Shown here: positions 46,125-55,071 of the stretch, piece by piece
How positions within the stretch are numbered: the first letter of the stretch is position 1
Layout of the letters: each line of letters starts with the position of its first letter
From: UBA6912 sp963792895
GTDB taxonomy: Bacteria; Actinomycetota; Acidimicrobiia; Spongiisociales; UBA5794
NCBI GenBank assembly: GCA_963792895.1
Contig: CAWBYA010000003.1
Coordinates: 372,001 to 436,000 of the forward strand
Reading direction: 5' to 3'
DNA length: 64,000 nucleotides
The notes under the pieces: model-generated
Told to the model about the DNA's origin: nothing
What the model saw: the letters and a program-made list of their open reading frames with translations, nothing else
Databases searched by the model: none
Translations under genes and position numbers: made by a program

Positions 46125-46826
46125 TCAGCGCAGCATCCGCCGAATGCGCCACAGGCCTTTGAGCGTTCGGGGCACGCGATGGAACAATCGGGTCTTGCTC
46201 TCACGTAGCTCACGGACCGTGACGGGGACTTCGACAACCCGATACCCGGCGCGTTCTGCCCGGATGACGAGTTCGGTGTCGAACAGGTCCTCCGTCGACA
46301 CGACCTGCGGTGCGATCTCGGTGACGACGCGGCGGCGTACCGCCTTCATGCCGTGGGTGTCGGACACCCCGGATGCGAGCACGGTGCGGAGCAATACGTT
46401 GAAGCCCCAGGTGGCAGCGCGCCGGAAGGGCGAGCGGTGGTCCTCGGAGCCCGGAGCTCGCTTGGATGCGAGCACGATGTCGGCCTCCTCGTGCGATATC
46501 GCATCGGCGAGGAACCCACCGGAGAAGTAGTCGATGTCGAAGTTCACCACCCAATCCCCACCGGTGGCCAGGAACCCGGCGCGCATCGCCGCTCCGTAAT
46601 CGGGCGTCGGCAGCGCGAGGAGGCCGAGCCGGGGGTACCTTGCGGCCAAGGCCATCACGACGTCGGCGGAGCCATCAGTCGACCCGTTCTCGACGATGAG
46701 CACATCGATGTCCGCCTCGACCGTGGCGAGCTCGCCGAACAGCTGATCGATCGCTGCGGGGAGGTACGCGGCTTCGTCGTGGACGGGGATCACGACCGAG
46801 ACCGAGGTGCGTGGGCTCGGGGACAT
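46125..46826 (-). CDS. Polyprenyl-phosphate mannosyl/glucosyltransferase-like GT2
   Basis: The 233-residue soluble GT-A enzyme has SVVIPVHDEAAYLPAAIDQL, IVENGSTDGSADVV, a D-x-D in VNFDIDYF and DTHGMKAVRR, all typical of dolichol-phosphate-sugar synthases. It lacks the C-terminal membrane helices of some members. ATG 46826 is supported by TACACT at 46835-46840, 8 nt upstream; ATG 46856 is the alternative. It probably supplies polyprenyl-phosphate sugar to the GtrA/GT-C proteins. Confidence 0.85.
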   Translation of the reverse strand: MSPSPRTSVSVVIPVHDEAAYLPAAIDQLFGELATVEADIDVLIVENGSTDGSADVVMALAARYPRLGLLALPTPDYGAAMRAGFLATGGDWVVNFDIDYFSGGFLADAISHEEADIVLASKRAPGSEDHRSPFRRAATWGFNVLLRTVLASGVSDTHGMKAVRRRVVTEIAPQVVSTEDLFDTELVIRAERAGYRVVEVPVTVRELRESKTRLFHRVPRTLKGLWRIRRMLR

Positions 46827-46834
46827 GGCGGAGG

Positions 46835-46908
46835 AGTGTAGAGCCGACGGTCGCAAAGGCGGCAGCGCGGCGCGACGGTGTCCGCTGCGCCGAGCACGCT
46901 TCTACACT
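46835..46908. promoter_or_regulatory. Divergent promoter pair with identical TACACT boxes
   Basis: TACACT occurs on the minus strand at 46840-46835 (8 nt before the GT2 ATG) and on the plus strand at 46903-46908 (9 nt before the phosphomannomutase ATG). Neither gene has a Shine-Dalgarno sequence. Confidence 0.45.
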
Positions 46909-46917
46909 TCGTGCCTC

Positions 46918-48258
46918 ATGGATCTCTCTCCCATCTTCAAGGCCTACGACGTGCGCGGCTTGGCACCACAGCAGCTCGACGCTGTGGTGGCCGAGCGCAT
47001 TGGTGCGGCGTTTGCCCGGTTTGCGGGTGCGGGCGAGATCGCGGTGGGTTGGGATTGCCGCCTCTCCTCACCGCAACTCACGGCCGGCCTCGTCGCCGGT
47101 ATCGCATCGCAAGGCGTCGACGTGGTGCGCCTCGGACACGTCACAACCGACATGATGTATTACGCCTCGGGTATCCGGGCGGCGCCCGCGGTGATGGTGA
47201 CCGCCTCTCACAATCCACCGGAGTACAACGGCATCAAGTTCTGCTTGGCCGGCGCAGCTCCCGTGGGCGAAGAGAGCGGGCTCGTCGAGATCCGGCGCGA
47301 TGCGGAGGCTGGAGTGCCGGCCGCACCGGCCACAGGCGTCGTCCGCGACGACGACGTGGCCGATGCCTACGTACGACACGTCCTCGATGTCGTCGGCGCC
47401 GACTCGATCGGGCCACTCTCGGTTGCCGTCGACGGCGGCAACGGCATGGCGGGCGTCGCCGTCCCCGCCGTATTCGCCGGGCTCGCGGCGACGCTCCACG
47501 GTCTCTACCTGGAACCGGATGGCACGTTTCCCAACCATCCCGCCGATCCGCTCCGCCCTGAGAATCTGGTCGATCTGCTCGACCTCGTCGACCGCAGCGG
47601 CGCCGATCTCGGTGTGGCCTTCGACGGTGACGCCGATCGAGCGTTCTTCGTCGACGAGAAGAAGGTACCGCTGCCCGGCAGTACCACGACAGCGATCATC
47701 GCAGAGTGGTTCCTGAAGCGGGAGCCGGGCGCGACCATCGTGCACAACCTGATCTGCAGCCACGCGGTCCCCGAGATCGTTCGCCAAGCGGGGGGTCGCC
47801 CCATTCGCACCCGAGTGGGCCACTCGTTCATCAAGCAGATCATGAAGGACACAGGGGCGATCTTCGGCGGAGAGCACTCTGGGCACTACTACTTCCGAGA
47901 CCACTTCCGGGCTGACTCCGGCATCCTCGCCATGCTGATCCTGCTGCGGGTGATGTCGGACAGCGGCCGACCATTGTCGGAGCATCGCACCCGCTACGAG
48001 CCATACGCCCAGTCGGGAGAAGTCAACCTCACCGTCGACGACCAGGCAGCGGCGATCGAGCGCGTCGCCGCATCGTTCAGCGACGCGGCGTCCGATCGCC
48101 TCGACGGTCTCACCGTCGAGCTCACGGACGGTGCGTGGTTCAACCTCCGCCCGTCCAACACCGAGCCGCTTCTCCGCCTCAACGTCGAGGCGGCGGCTCC
48201 CGAGCGCGTTGCAACGGTCGTTGCCGATGTGCGCGCAGTCGTCGAGGGGGTTCGATGA
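46918..48258 (+). CDS. manB: Phosphomannomutase/phosphoglucomutase
   Basis: It interconverts hexose-6- and hexose-1-phosphates, supplying GDP-mannose or UDP-glucose precursors. The 446-residue alpha-D-phosphohexomutase has the phosphoserine loop TASHNPPEYNGIK, the metal loop DGDADRAF, the sugar-binding GEHSGHYYF and the phosphate-binding RPSNTEPLLR. This order and length fit ManB/PMM. Next to Trm112 and a phosphosugar isomerase gene, the arrangement recalls the mycobacterial manB region, so a mannose role is favoured over a purely glucose one. Confidence 0.92.
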   Translation: MDLSPIFKAYDVRGLAPQQLDAVVAERIGAAFARFAGAGEIAVGWDCRLSSPQLTAGLVAGIASQGVDVVRLGHVTTDMMYYASGIRAAPAVMVTASHNPPEYNGIKFCLAGAAPVGEESGLVEIRRDAEAGVPAAPATGVVRDDDVADAYVRHVLDVVGADSIGPLSVAVDGGNGMAGVAVPAVFAGLAATLHGLYLEPDGTFPNHPADPLRPENLVDLLDLVDRSGADLGVAFDGDADRAFFVDEKKVPLPGSTTTAIIAEWFLKREPGATIVHNLICSHAVPEIVRQAGGRPIRTRVGHSFIKQIMKDTGAIFGGEHSGHYYFRDHFRADSGILAMLILLRVMSDSGRPLSEHRTRYEPYAQSGEVNLTVDDQAAAIERVAASFSDAASDRLDGLTVELTDGAWFNLRPSNTEPLLRLNVEAAAPERVATVVADVRAVVEGVR

Positions 48259-48443
48259 CGGGGTCAGGCGTTCCGGATCGTTTGCTGGAGATCATGCAAT
48301 GCCCCGCGTGCGCCGGGGCTCTGCTCGATGTCGCCGATCCACCGTCTCTCGTATGTGAGAGTTGCGGCTTGCGGTATCCCGTGGCAGACGGTATCCCGGT
48401 GATGCTCGTCGAGAAAGCCAGCCCGACGGGTGCCTCGTCATGA
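48255..48443 (+). CDS. Trm112-family zinc-ribbon protein
   Basis: The 62-residue protein has two Cys pairs (CPACAG and CESCG) and the pattern LVCESCGLRYPVADGIPVML typical of Trm112/YcaR. Trm112 proteins act as partners of methyltransferases or as small scaffold proteins. It overlaps both neighbours (ATGA with the mutase stop and again with the isomerase start), giving a tightly coupled trio. No partner methyltransferase is adjacent. Confidence 0.85.
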   Translation: MTGSGVPDRLLEIMQCPACAGALLDVADPPSLVCESCGLRYPVADGIPVMLVEKASPTGASS

Positions 48444-49444
48444 TCTCGACGACGATGGGGAAGTTGATCCTCGAGATGCCCGCACAGCTCATCTGGGCAC
48501 GGGACGTGGACCCGCCTCGGATCTCGCCTGCCCACCACGTCGTCCTCCTTGCGATGGGCGGCTCGGCAATGGCGGCCAGGGCCGCCGCCGCCACAGCAGC
48601 TGCAAGCCGTGCCGTGGTGCACGTGCATCAGGGGTATGGCCTGCCGTCGTGGGCTGCTGCACATGGCGCGCTCGTGGTCGCAGTGAGCTATTCGGGCAAC
48701 ACCGCCGAGGTCCTGTCGGGGGTGCGGGCCGCTGTGGAGGCGAACCTCCCGATCGTCGCCGTGTCAACCGGCGGAACCCTTGCGGACATCGCCTCGGCCT
48801 CCCCTGCGCCCCACCTGCGTGTTCCCGCCGGGCTCCCACCTCGGGCGGCGCTCGGTTTCCAGATCGGTGCGGTGATGCGTGCCCTCGAAGGGGCCGGCAT
48901 CGTCGAGGACTCGATGGGCGCACTCAGCGAGGCCGCCGATGTCGTCGGCGACCTTCTCGGTGACGGCGACGGCGCTGCGTGCGCACTCGGTGCCGACATC
49001 GCAAAGGCGCTCGAGAGTCGGGTCCCAATGGTTGTCGGCGCGTCCGGCCCAGGCGCACTCGCAGCCGGCCGGTGGATGACCCAGTTCGAGGAGAACGCCA
49101 AGAGGATGGCGATCTCGCTCGAGGTCCCGGAGGCGAACCACAACGCACTCGAGTCGTGGGCCGCCGGTGTCGATCATCCCGGCCGGTTCGGTCTCGTGAC
49201 GCTGTTCGATACACCGGGCGATCGGCGCAATCAGGAACGGCTGCAGCTGATGAGCCGCTACCTCGGCGCGAGCGTCGTACCTGCCGGCGAGGTACGTGCG
49301 CAAGGGCGGGGTCCGCTCGCCAGGCTGCTCAGCCTGGCAATCGTCGGCGACGTCGCGTCTGTGGTGATGGCCGAGGCCAAAGGCGTCGACGAGATGGCTG
49401 TCGATGTGCTCGAGAACTTCAAACGTGCTCTGAGAGAGGAATGA
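48440..49444 (+). CDS. Bifunctional phosphoglucose/phosphomannose isomerase-type SIS protein
   Basis: The 334-residue protein has a SIS fold: VVLLAMGGSAMAARAAAATA, VVAVSYSGNTAEVLSG and VPEANHNALESW, the last with the His and Glu used in isomerase catalysis. This is the PGI/PMI family that forms fructose-6-phosphate from glucose- or mannose-6-phosphate. It is fused by overlap to Trm112 and follows phosphomannomutase, matching the mycobacterial order, so it likely supplies mannose-6-phosphate. Confidence 0.85.
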   Translation: MISTTMGKLILEMPAQLIWARDVDPPRISPAHHVVLLAMGGSAMAARAAAATAAASRAVVHVHQGYGLPSWAAAHGALVVAVSYSGNTAEVLSGVRAAVEANLPIVAVSTGGTLADIASASPAPHLRVPAGLPPRAALGFQIGAVMRALEGAGIVEDSMGALSEAADVVGDLLGDGDGAACALGADIAKALESRVPMVVGASGPGALAAGRWMTQFEENAKRMAISLEVPEANHNALESWAAGVDHPGRFGLVTLFDTPGDRRNQERLQLMSRYLGASVVPAGEVRAQGRGPLARLLSLAIVGDVASVVMAEAKGVDEMAVDVLENFKRALREE

Positions 49445-49447
49445 AAC

Positions 49448-50695
49448 GTGGACTTCGATATCGCTGACCAGGAACTTGCCGAGCTCGGGCATCGCCGGAT
49501 CGAGTGGGCAGGCCGGCGCATGCCCGTCCTCGCTGCGATCCGTGAGCGCTTCGAGAAGGAGCAACCCCTCGCCGGAATAACGGTTGGGGCGTGCATGCAC
49601 GTCACGAGCGAGACCGCCAACCTGATGCTGGCCTTGCGGGCCGGCGGTGCGAACGTTGCGCTCTGCGCATCCAACCCTCTGTCGACGCAGGACGACGTTG
49701 CCGCTGCGCTCGTGGACGAGGGCGTTCCCGTGTTTGCGGTCCGAGGCGAGGATGCGGCGACGTTCTATCGCCACATCCATGCAGTCCTGGACACCAACCC
49801 GGACCTCGTCTTCGACGATGGAGCGGATACGACGACGGTGCTGCACAAGGAGCGGGCGAACCAGCCGATCTTGGGCGGTCTCGAGGAGACGACTACGGGC
49901 GTGATCAGGTTGCGAGCGATGGCGGAGGACGGCGTGCTTCGGTACCCGGTCGTCGCCGTGAACGACTCGGACACCAAGCACCTCTTCGACAATCGCCACG
50001 GCACCGGGCAGTCTTCGCTCGACGGCATCCTGCGGGCCTCCAACATCCTGTTCGCCGGCCGGACCGTTGTCGTCGCCGGATACGGCGACTGTGGATGGGG
50101 CATCTCCGAGCGCGCATCCGGCCTTGGTGCCAATACGGTGGTGGTCGAGGTCGATCCCATCCGGGCGATTTCGGCTGCGATGAGCGGCCACCGCGTGTTG
50201 AATGCCGCGGAGGCCGCACGGGTCGGCGACGTGTTCATCACGGCAACCGGCAACATCCACGTGTTCCGCGAGGAGCACTTCCACCACATGAAGGATGGGG
50301 CCATCCTCGCCAATGCGGGCCACTTCGACGTCGAGATCGATCTGGCGGCGCTCCGTCGGATGTCGACCAGCACCCGCGAGCTCCGCGACAACCTCAGGGA
50401 GTACACCCTCCCGGATGGACGCAGGTTGCTGGTGGTGGCCGAAGGCCGGCTGGTCAATCTCGGTGCCGCCGAGGGTCACCCGGCTGATGTGATGGATATG
50501 TCGTTCGCGGACCAGGCGCTCGCTGCAGAGTGGTTGGTCGAGAACCACGACGACCTCGAGCCGCAGGTGTACGTGCTGCCGAAGGACCTCGACCGCGAGG
50601 TCGCACGTCTGAAGCTCGAAGCAATGGGCGGCGGTCTCGAGATCCTGACCGCTGAGCAGGAGCGCTACCTCGCAAGCTGGCAAGAAGGCACGTAG
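49448..50695 (+). CDS. ahcY: Adenosylhomocysteinase
   Basis: It hydrolyses S-adenosylhomocysteine to homocysteine and adenosine with bound NAD. The 415-residue protein is the shorter archaeal/thermophile-like form lacking the about 40-residue insert of eukaryotic enzymes. Motifs include ASNPLSTQDD, GGLEETTTGV, the NAD loop GYGDCGWG, ATGNIHVF and NAGHFDVEID. GTG 49448 is the start; the gene follows the isomerase stop by 3 bases. In Mycobacterium the same gene lies near manB, so the order is old. Confidence 0.92.
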   Translation: MDFDIADQELAELGHRRIEWAGRRMPVLAAIRERFEKEQPLAGITVGACMHVTSETANLMLALRAGGANVALCASNPLSTQDDVAAALVDEGVPVFAVRGEDAATFYRHIHAVLDTNPDLVFDDGADTTTVLHKERANQPILGGLEETTTGVIRLRAMAEDGVLRYPVVAVNDSDTKHLFDNRHGTGQSSLDGILRASNILFAGRTVVVAGYGDCGWGISERASGLGANTVVVEVDPIRAISAAMSGHRVLNAAEAARVGDVFITATGNIHVFREEHFHHMKDGAILANAGHFDVEIDLAALRRMSTSTRELRDNLREYTLPDGRRLLVVAEGRLVNLGAAEGHPADVMDMSFADQALAAEWLVENHDDLEPQVYVLPKDLDREVARLKLEAMGGGLEILTAEQERYLASWQEGT

Positions 50696-50766
50696 GTCCC
50701 TCGCCGGCGTTCGCTCGCAGACACCAGATTGCTCCGATCGTCGGCATTGTGCAGATCACCTGCGAT

Positions 50767-50803
50767 CGGACGTTCGGACGTCTGACGGCTGAGGTCTGAG
50801 GTC
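50767..50803. repeat. Intergenic degenerate repeat, copy 2
   Basis: The stretch contains ACGTCTGACGGCTGAGGTC and TCTGAGGTC units related to those at 52206-52225. Confidence 0.5.
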
Positions 50804-50807
50804 GCGT

Positions 50808-50832
50808 CCACGGGAATGTCACACCCCCGTGG
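50808..50832 (+). terminator. Hairpin after adenosylhomocysteinase
   Basis: CCACGGG (50808-50814) pairs with CCCGTGG (50826-50832). It lies between ahcY and comF. No T tract follows. Confidence 0.45.
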
Positions 50833-50844
50833 CACGCTTGGCTG

Positions 50845-51565
50845 ATGCTTGGGTGCGTCGCATGCGGATCGCTGGGGAGATCGCCGTTGTGTCCCGCATG
50901 CGCCGCCTCGGTCGGTGCAGGGCCTGAGTTCCGGACGCCCGGGGGCGTCGTCGTGTGGGCAGGGCTCAGCCATCGTGGGGCGGGTCGCACCCTCGTTCAC
51001 CGGCTGAAGTACGACGGGCTCGCCGCGGCAGCGGGGTTGATGGCGGCAGCGATGGCACCGGTGGTACCGCCAACGGCCACGGCGCTCATACCGGTGCCTC
51101 GTGCCAGGGTGCGCCGGTGGGCGCACGGCGTCGATCCGGCGCGGATGCTCGCCGACGCTCTCTCCCTTCGGTGCGGCGTAGAGGTCGTTGCCGCGCTTCG
51201 CCCTTCGCTCTGGTGGCCGAGGCATGCAGCGCGCGGGCAACGACGTCCGCTCGCGCGCCCGTTTTCGAGCGGTGGCACGACCAGAGCCGAGCTGGGTGCT
51301 CATCGACGACGTAGCGACCAGTGGCGCGACGCTCGATGCGGCGTCGGCTGCACTCGGCGGCGTCGTTCGCCTCGCCGTGGTGGCGACCTCCCCGAGTAGA
51401 GTGAATCGCGTGGGATTGCAGTACGGATCTCCGGTGGGAGATCTCATGAGCGGTCGGCGCCCGTCACAGCGCCGTGCCCGATCGGCCACGCTGCTGCCCT
51501 GGGCCGGCAAACGCAAAGAAGTGCGAGGCCACTTGGCCGCGCCGGAGTTGCGTCGCAACCGCTGA
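50845..51565 (+). CDS. comF: ComF-like phosphoribosyltransferase (frameshifted)
   Basis: ComF-type proteins are needed for DNA uptake in competent bacteria; they have a zinc finger and a PRTase fold. Here the finger has CVACG and CPAC, followed by GVVVWAGLSHRGAGRTLVHR and LIPVPRARVRRWAHGVDPAR. The frame breaks near 51230 and continues with QRAGNDVRSRARFR and the PRPP motif VLIDDVATSGATLDAA. The restored product is about 240 residues, normal for ComF. The C-terminal tail is basic. The order comF-hpf-secA matches Mycobacterium, which supports the call. Confidence 0.82.
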
Positions 51566-51579
51566 CGAAAGGAGCTTTG

Positions 51580-52128
51580 GTGGACGTTCGGGTGCACGGG
51601 AAGAACATGCAGGTCGACGACACAACGCGCGGACTCGCCGACGAGAAGGTGCGGCACGCAGGCCGCATCCTCGACGATGGCGCCACCGCAGACGTCGAGT
51701 TCAGCGAACGCACCAATCCCCGACAGTCCGACGGCCGCTACCGCGTGGAGATCACCACCCACATGCGTGGCCACACCGTGCGCGTCGAGGCATCCTCAAT
51801 AGATGACCGCGCCGCCCTCGACCTCGCGGTCGACAAGTTCGAGCGGCAGCTCCGCAAGCTCAAGGAGCGGCTCATCCAACGGTCTCGGCCGCCCGCACGA
51901 GCGGGGTCCGGGGAGCCGGAGATGCCACCTGTCGAAGAGGACGACGAAGCGAGCCACGTCGTTCGCACGAAGACCTTCGCCATGCGTCCGATGTCGGTGG
52001 ACGAGGCAGCCCTGCAAATGGACCTCCTCGGTCACGCGTTCTTCTTCTTTCTCGATGCCGAGTCGGGGAAGCACTGTGTGCTCTACCACAGGGCCGACCG
52101 CTCCCTCGGCCTGATCGTCCCCTCATAG
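51580..52128 (+). CDS. hpf: Ribosome hibernation-promoting factor, long form
   Basis: It binds the 30S decoding site and dimerises ribosomes in slow growth. The 182-residue protein has the N-terminal beta-alpha-beta-beta-beta-alpha domain (DVRVHGKNMQVDDTTR, FSERTNPRQSDGRY) and the long-form C-terminal dimerisation domain VVRTKTFAMRPMSVDEAALQ with the GHAFFFFLDAES hydrophobic strand. A GGAG ribosome site lies 5 nt before GTG 51580 but only 2 nt before TTG 51577, so GTG is chosen. Position between comF and secA is conserved. Confidence 0.92.
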   Translation: MDVRVHGKNMQVDDTTRGLADEKVRHAGRILDDGATADVEFSERTNPRQSDGRYRVEITTHMRGHTVRVEASSIDDRAALDLAVDKFERQLRKLKERLIQRSRPPARAGSGEPEMPPVEEDDEASHVVRTKTFAMRPMSVDEAALQMDLLGHAFFFFLDAESGKHCVLYHRADRSLGLIVPS

Positions 52129-52149
52129 CGCGGCTCAGCCTCGCTTCGA

Positions 52150-52230
52150 GACGGCAGATGGCAGAGCCGCTCCGCTGCGCTTCGCTTCCAGACCTCCGTG
52201 CGAGGCAGACGTCCGACGTCTGAGGTCCGT
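52150..52230. repeat. Intergenic degenerate repeat, copy 3
   Basis: It contains GAGACGGCAGATGGCAGA near 52159 and GCAGACGTCCGACGTCTGAG near 52206. The first matches, with few changes, the string at 54955-54980 (CCAGGCGACAGATTGCAGAC). Confidence 0.55.
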
Positions 52231-52264
52231 GGCCCAGGGTGTTCCCGAACGCCCAGTGCTTCCC

Positions 52265-52270
52265 TATCAT
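52265..52270 (+). promoter_or_regulatory. Candidate -10 box of secA leaderless promoter
   Basis: TATCAT lies 9 nt before the secA ATG at 52280, with GTTCCC at 52241-52246 as a weak -35 candidate (spacing 18 nt). Confidence 0.4.
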
Positions 52271-52279
52271 GACTCCGAC

Positions 52280-54934
52280 ATGTCAGTCTTCAGCAAAGTC
52301 CTCAAGATCGGTGAGGGCAAGCGGCTGAAGGAACTCCAGCAGCTCGCCGACGGTGTCAACGGTCTCGAGTCCACGATTGAGCCATTGACCGACGCCGAGC
52401 TCGCCGCCAAGACCGATGAGTTCCGGGCCCGCCTTGCCGATGGTGCCACGCTCGACGAGATCGAATGCGAGGCGTATGCGGTCGTGCGCGAGGCGGCGAG
52501 ACGTGTGCTCGGCCAGCGGCCGTTCGACGTTCAGCTCGTAGGCGCCGGCGCGCTCCACCGCCACATGATCGCCGAGATGAAGACGGGCGAGGGCAAGACT
52601 CTCGTGTCGGCGCTCCCGTCGTACCTCAACGCCCTCAGCGGCAAGGGTGTGCACCTCGTCACCGTGAACGACTACCTGGCGAGTCGCGACGCCGAGTGGA
52701 TGGGCAGCATCCACCGATTCCTCGGTCTCACGGTCGGGCTCATCCAGTCCGAGATGACCCCGCAGGATCGTCGACCGCAGTACGCAAAGGACATCACGTA
52801 CGGGACCAACAACGAGTTCGGGTTCGACTACCTGCGCGACAACATGGCCATGCGCCCCATCGACCGTGTGCAGCGCGGCCACGCGTATGCCATCGTGGAC
52901 GAGGTCGACTCGATCCTCGTCGACGAGGCCCGCACGCCGCTCATCATCTCAGGGCGAGTCGGGGAGACTGCCAAGTACTACCGAGACTTCGCCAGGATCG
53001 CGCAACGCCTGCGGCGGGACGACCACTACGAGGTTGACGAGAAGAAGCGTCAGGTCATCACGACCGAGGAAGGCGTCGCCCGTGTCGAGGAGATCCTCGG
53101 CGTCGAGAACATGTACGACTACGCCAACGTCGACCTGATCCATCACCTCGACATCGGCTTGAAGGCGAAGGAGCTCTACGCGAGGGACGTCGACTATCTC
53201 ATCCGCGACGGCGAGGTCAAGATCGTCGACGAGTTCACCGGACGCGTGCTCGAGGGACGCCGCTACTCCGAGGGCCTCCATCAGGCGATCGAAGCCAAAG
53301 AGGGCGTGCCGATCAAGGAAGAGAACCAGACGCTCGCGACGATCACGCTTCAGAACTACTTCAGGATGTACGACAAGCTCGCCGGGATGACGGGAACCGC
53401 CATCACCGAGGCGAGTGAGTTCAAGGAGATCTACAACCTCGACGTCGTTGAGATCCCAACGAACCGCCCGATCGGGCGCGCCGACCAGCCCGACCTCGTC
53501 TACATCAGCGAGGACGCCAAGTTCAACGCTCTCGTCGAGGACATCTCGGAGCGCAACGGCGCCGGCCAGCCGATTCTCGTCGGCACCGTATCGATCGAGA
53601 AGTCCGAGCGACTCGCCGGCTATCTGAAGCGGCGCGGGATCAAACACGAAGTGCTCAACGCGAAGCAGCACGAGCGGGAGGCCCACATCATCGCCCAGGC
53701 CGGCAAGTTCGGTGCGGTGACCGTCGCCACCAACATGGCAGGGCGCGGCGTCGACATCATGCTTGGCGGAAACCCGGAGGAGATGGCCAAGGCTGAGGTG
53801 CGCCGGCAGGAGGTCGATCCTGAGTCAGAGGAGTACGAGGCGGCGTTCCGCGAGGCGTTGCGCCGGTTCAAAGCCGAGACCGAGATCGAGCGAGAGAAGA
53901 TCCTGGAGATAGGCGGTCTCTACGTGCTGGGCACAGAGCGGCACGATTCACGCCGCATCGACAACCAGCTGCGAGGCCGTTCCGGTCGCCAAGGCGATCC
54001 CGGTGAATCGCGTTTCTACCTCTCGTTGGAGGATGACCTGATGCGGCGCTTCGCCAACGAGCGCGTCGCCGCCATCATGACTCGCCTCAAGATCCCCGAC
54101 GATGTCCCGATCGAGCACAAGATGGTGTCGAAGGCCATCGAGCGGGCCCAATCCCAGGTCGAGGCGCAGAACTTCGAGATCCGCAAGAACGTCCTCAAAT
54201 ACGACGAGGTGATGAACACCCAGCGCGAGATCATCTACCGCTGGCGCAATCAGGTCCTCGACGGCGAAGACATCAAAGGCCTGCTCACAGGGTGGCGCAC
54301 CGAGGTCATCGAAGACGAGGTTCGCCTGATGACCACCAAGAAGGACCCTCTCGATTGGGATTGGGACGAGTTCTATCCCCGGATCCGCCAGATCTATCCG
54401 ACCACCATCGATCGGGACTCGTTCGCCGAGCCGGCGGACCTCCAGGAGGCGGAAGTCGTCGAGGCCTACCTCGCTGAGGCTGAGCAGGTGTACGAGGCTC
54501 GCGAAACCGAGTTGGGCGAAGATGTCATTCGGCAACTCGAGCGTCAGGTCATCCTCTCGATCATCGACAACAAGTGGCGCGAGCATCTCGGATTGATGGA
54601 CTATCTCCGAGCGGGCATCGGTTTGCGCGCCATGGGGCAGCGTGATCCGCTCACGGAGTACCAGCGCGAGGGATACGACATGTTCGAGGAGCTGGTCGAC
54701 ACCACCAAGGCAGACGCACTTCGTTACCTCTACCACGTCGAGGTCGTCCGGCGTGACGAGGCGCCGCGCCCCCAAGCCGTGCAGACGAATGCACCGGGCG
54801 TCACGGCCAAGCCGAAGCCCGTGCGCTCGCGAGGCAAAGTCGGGCGCAATGCGCCGTGCCCGTGTGGCTCGGGCAAGAAGTACAAGCTCTGCCACGGCAA
54901 GCCCGGCGCAGAACCCCTCGACGCCACTGGATAG
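52280..54934 (+). CDS. secA: Preprotein translocase ATPase SecA
   Basis: It drives translocation of unfolded proteins through SecYEG. The 884-residue protein is normal size. Motifs: Walker A in MKTGEGKTLVSALP, DEAD-like DEVDSILVDEAR, helicase motif GRSGRQGDPGESRFYLSLED and C-terminal zinc motif CPCGSGKKYKLCHG. ATG 52280 is chosen because MSVFSKVLKIGEGKRLKEL is the conserved start and a -10 box precedes it. It corresponds to SecA1, not the accessory SecA2. Confidence 0.96.
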   Translation: MSVFSKVLKIGEGKRLKELQQLADGVNGLESTIEPLTDAELAAKTDEFRARLADGATLDEIECEAYAVVREAARRVLGQRPFDVQLVGAGALHRHMIAEMKTGEGKTLVSALPSYLNALSGKGVHLVTVNDYLASRDAEWMGSIHRFLGLTVGLIQSEMTPQDRRPQYAKDITYGTNNEFGFDYLRDNMAMRPIDRVQRGHAYAIVDEVDSILVDEARTPLIISGRVGETAKYYRDFARIAQRLRRDDHYEVDEKKRQVITTEEGVARVEEILGVENMYDYANVDLIHHLDIGLKAKELYARDVDYLIRDGEVKIVDEFTGRVLEGRRYSEGLHQAIEAKEGVPIKEENQTLATITLQNYFRMYDKLAGMTGTAITEASEFKEIYNLDVVEIPTNRPIGRADQPDLVYISEDAKFNALVEDISERNGAGQPILVGTVSIEKSERLAGYLKRRGIKHEVLNAKQHEREAHIIAQAGKFGAVTVATNMAGRGVDIMLGGNPEEMAKAEVRRQEVDPESEEYEAAFREALRRFKAETEIEREKILEIGGLYVLGTERHDSRRIDNQLRGRSGRQGDPGESRFYLSLEDDLMRRFANERVAAIMTRLKIPDDVPIEHKMVSKAIERAQSQVEAQNFEIRKNVLKYDEVMNTQREIIYRWRNQVLDGEDIKGLLTGWRTEVIEDEVRLMTTKKDPLDWDWDEFYPRIRQIYPTTIDRDSFAEPADLQEAEVVEAYLAEAEQVYEARETELGEDVIRQLERQVILSIIDNKWREHLGLMDYLRAGIGLRAMGQRDPLTEYQREGYDMFEELVDTTKADALRYLYHVEVVRRDEAPRPQAVQTNAPGVTAKPKPVRSRGKVGRNAPCPCGSGKKYKLCHGKPGAEPLDATG

Positions 54935-54943
54935 CGCGCTCAG

Positions 54944-55035
54944 CCAGCGGCCCCGCTTCCAGGCGACAGATTGCAGACCGTTCGTCGCGCTCGCTTCTGA
55001 TAGCAGGCAGCCTGACTTCTGGCGTCTGCTCTGGC
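54944..55035. repeat. Intergenic degenerate repeat, copy 4
   Basis: CGCTTCCAGGCGACAGATTG and, further on, CTGACTTCTGGCGTCTGCTC are related to the other intergenic copies. It follows secA directly, as copy 3 follows hpf. Confidence 0.5.
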
Positions 55036-55038
55036 TTG

Positions 55039-55044
55039 TACCAT
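55039..55044 (+). promoter_or_regulatory. Candidate -10 box upstream of prfB
   Basis: TACCAT lies 27 nt before the prfB ATG; the same hexamer precedes ftsE (56379-56384) and tmRNA (61191-61196). Confidence 0.3.
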
Positions 55045-55071
55045 CGTGCACACTCTCTCCACGGAAAGCTC

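Noticed and set aside
48764..50683. Long open frame of 639 codons on the minus strand
   Set aside because: It lies opposite two clear plus-strand genes (sugar isomerase and adenosylhomocysteinase), lacks any motif and is a GC-codon shadow.
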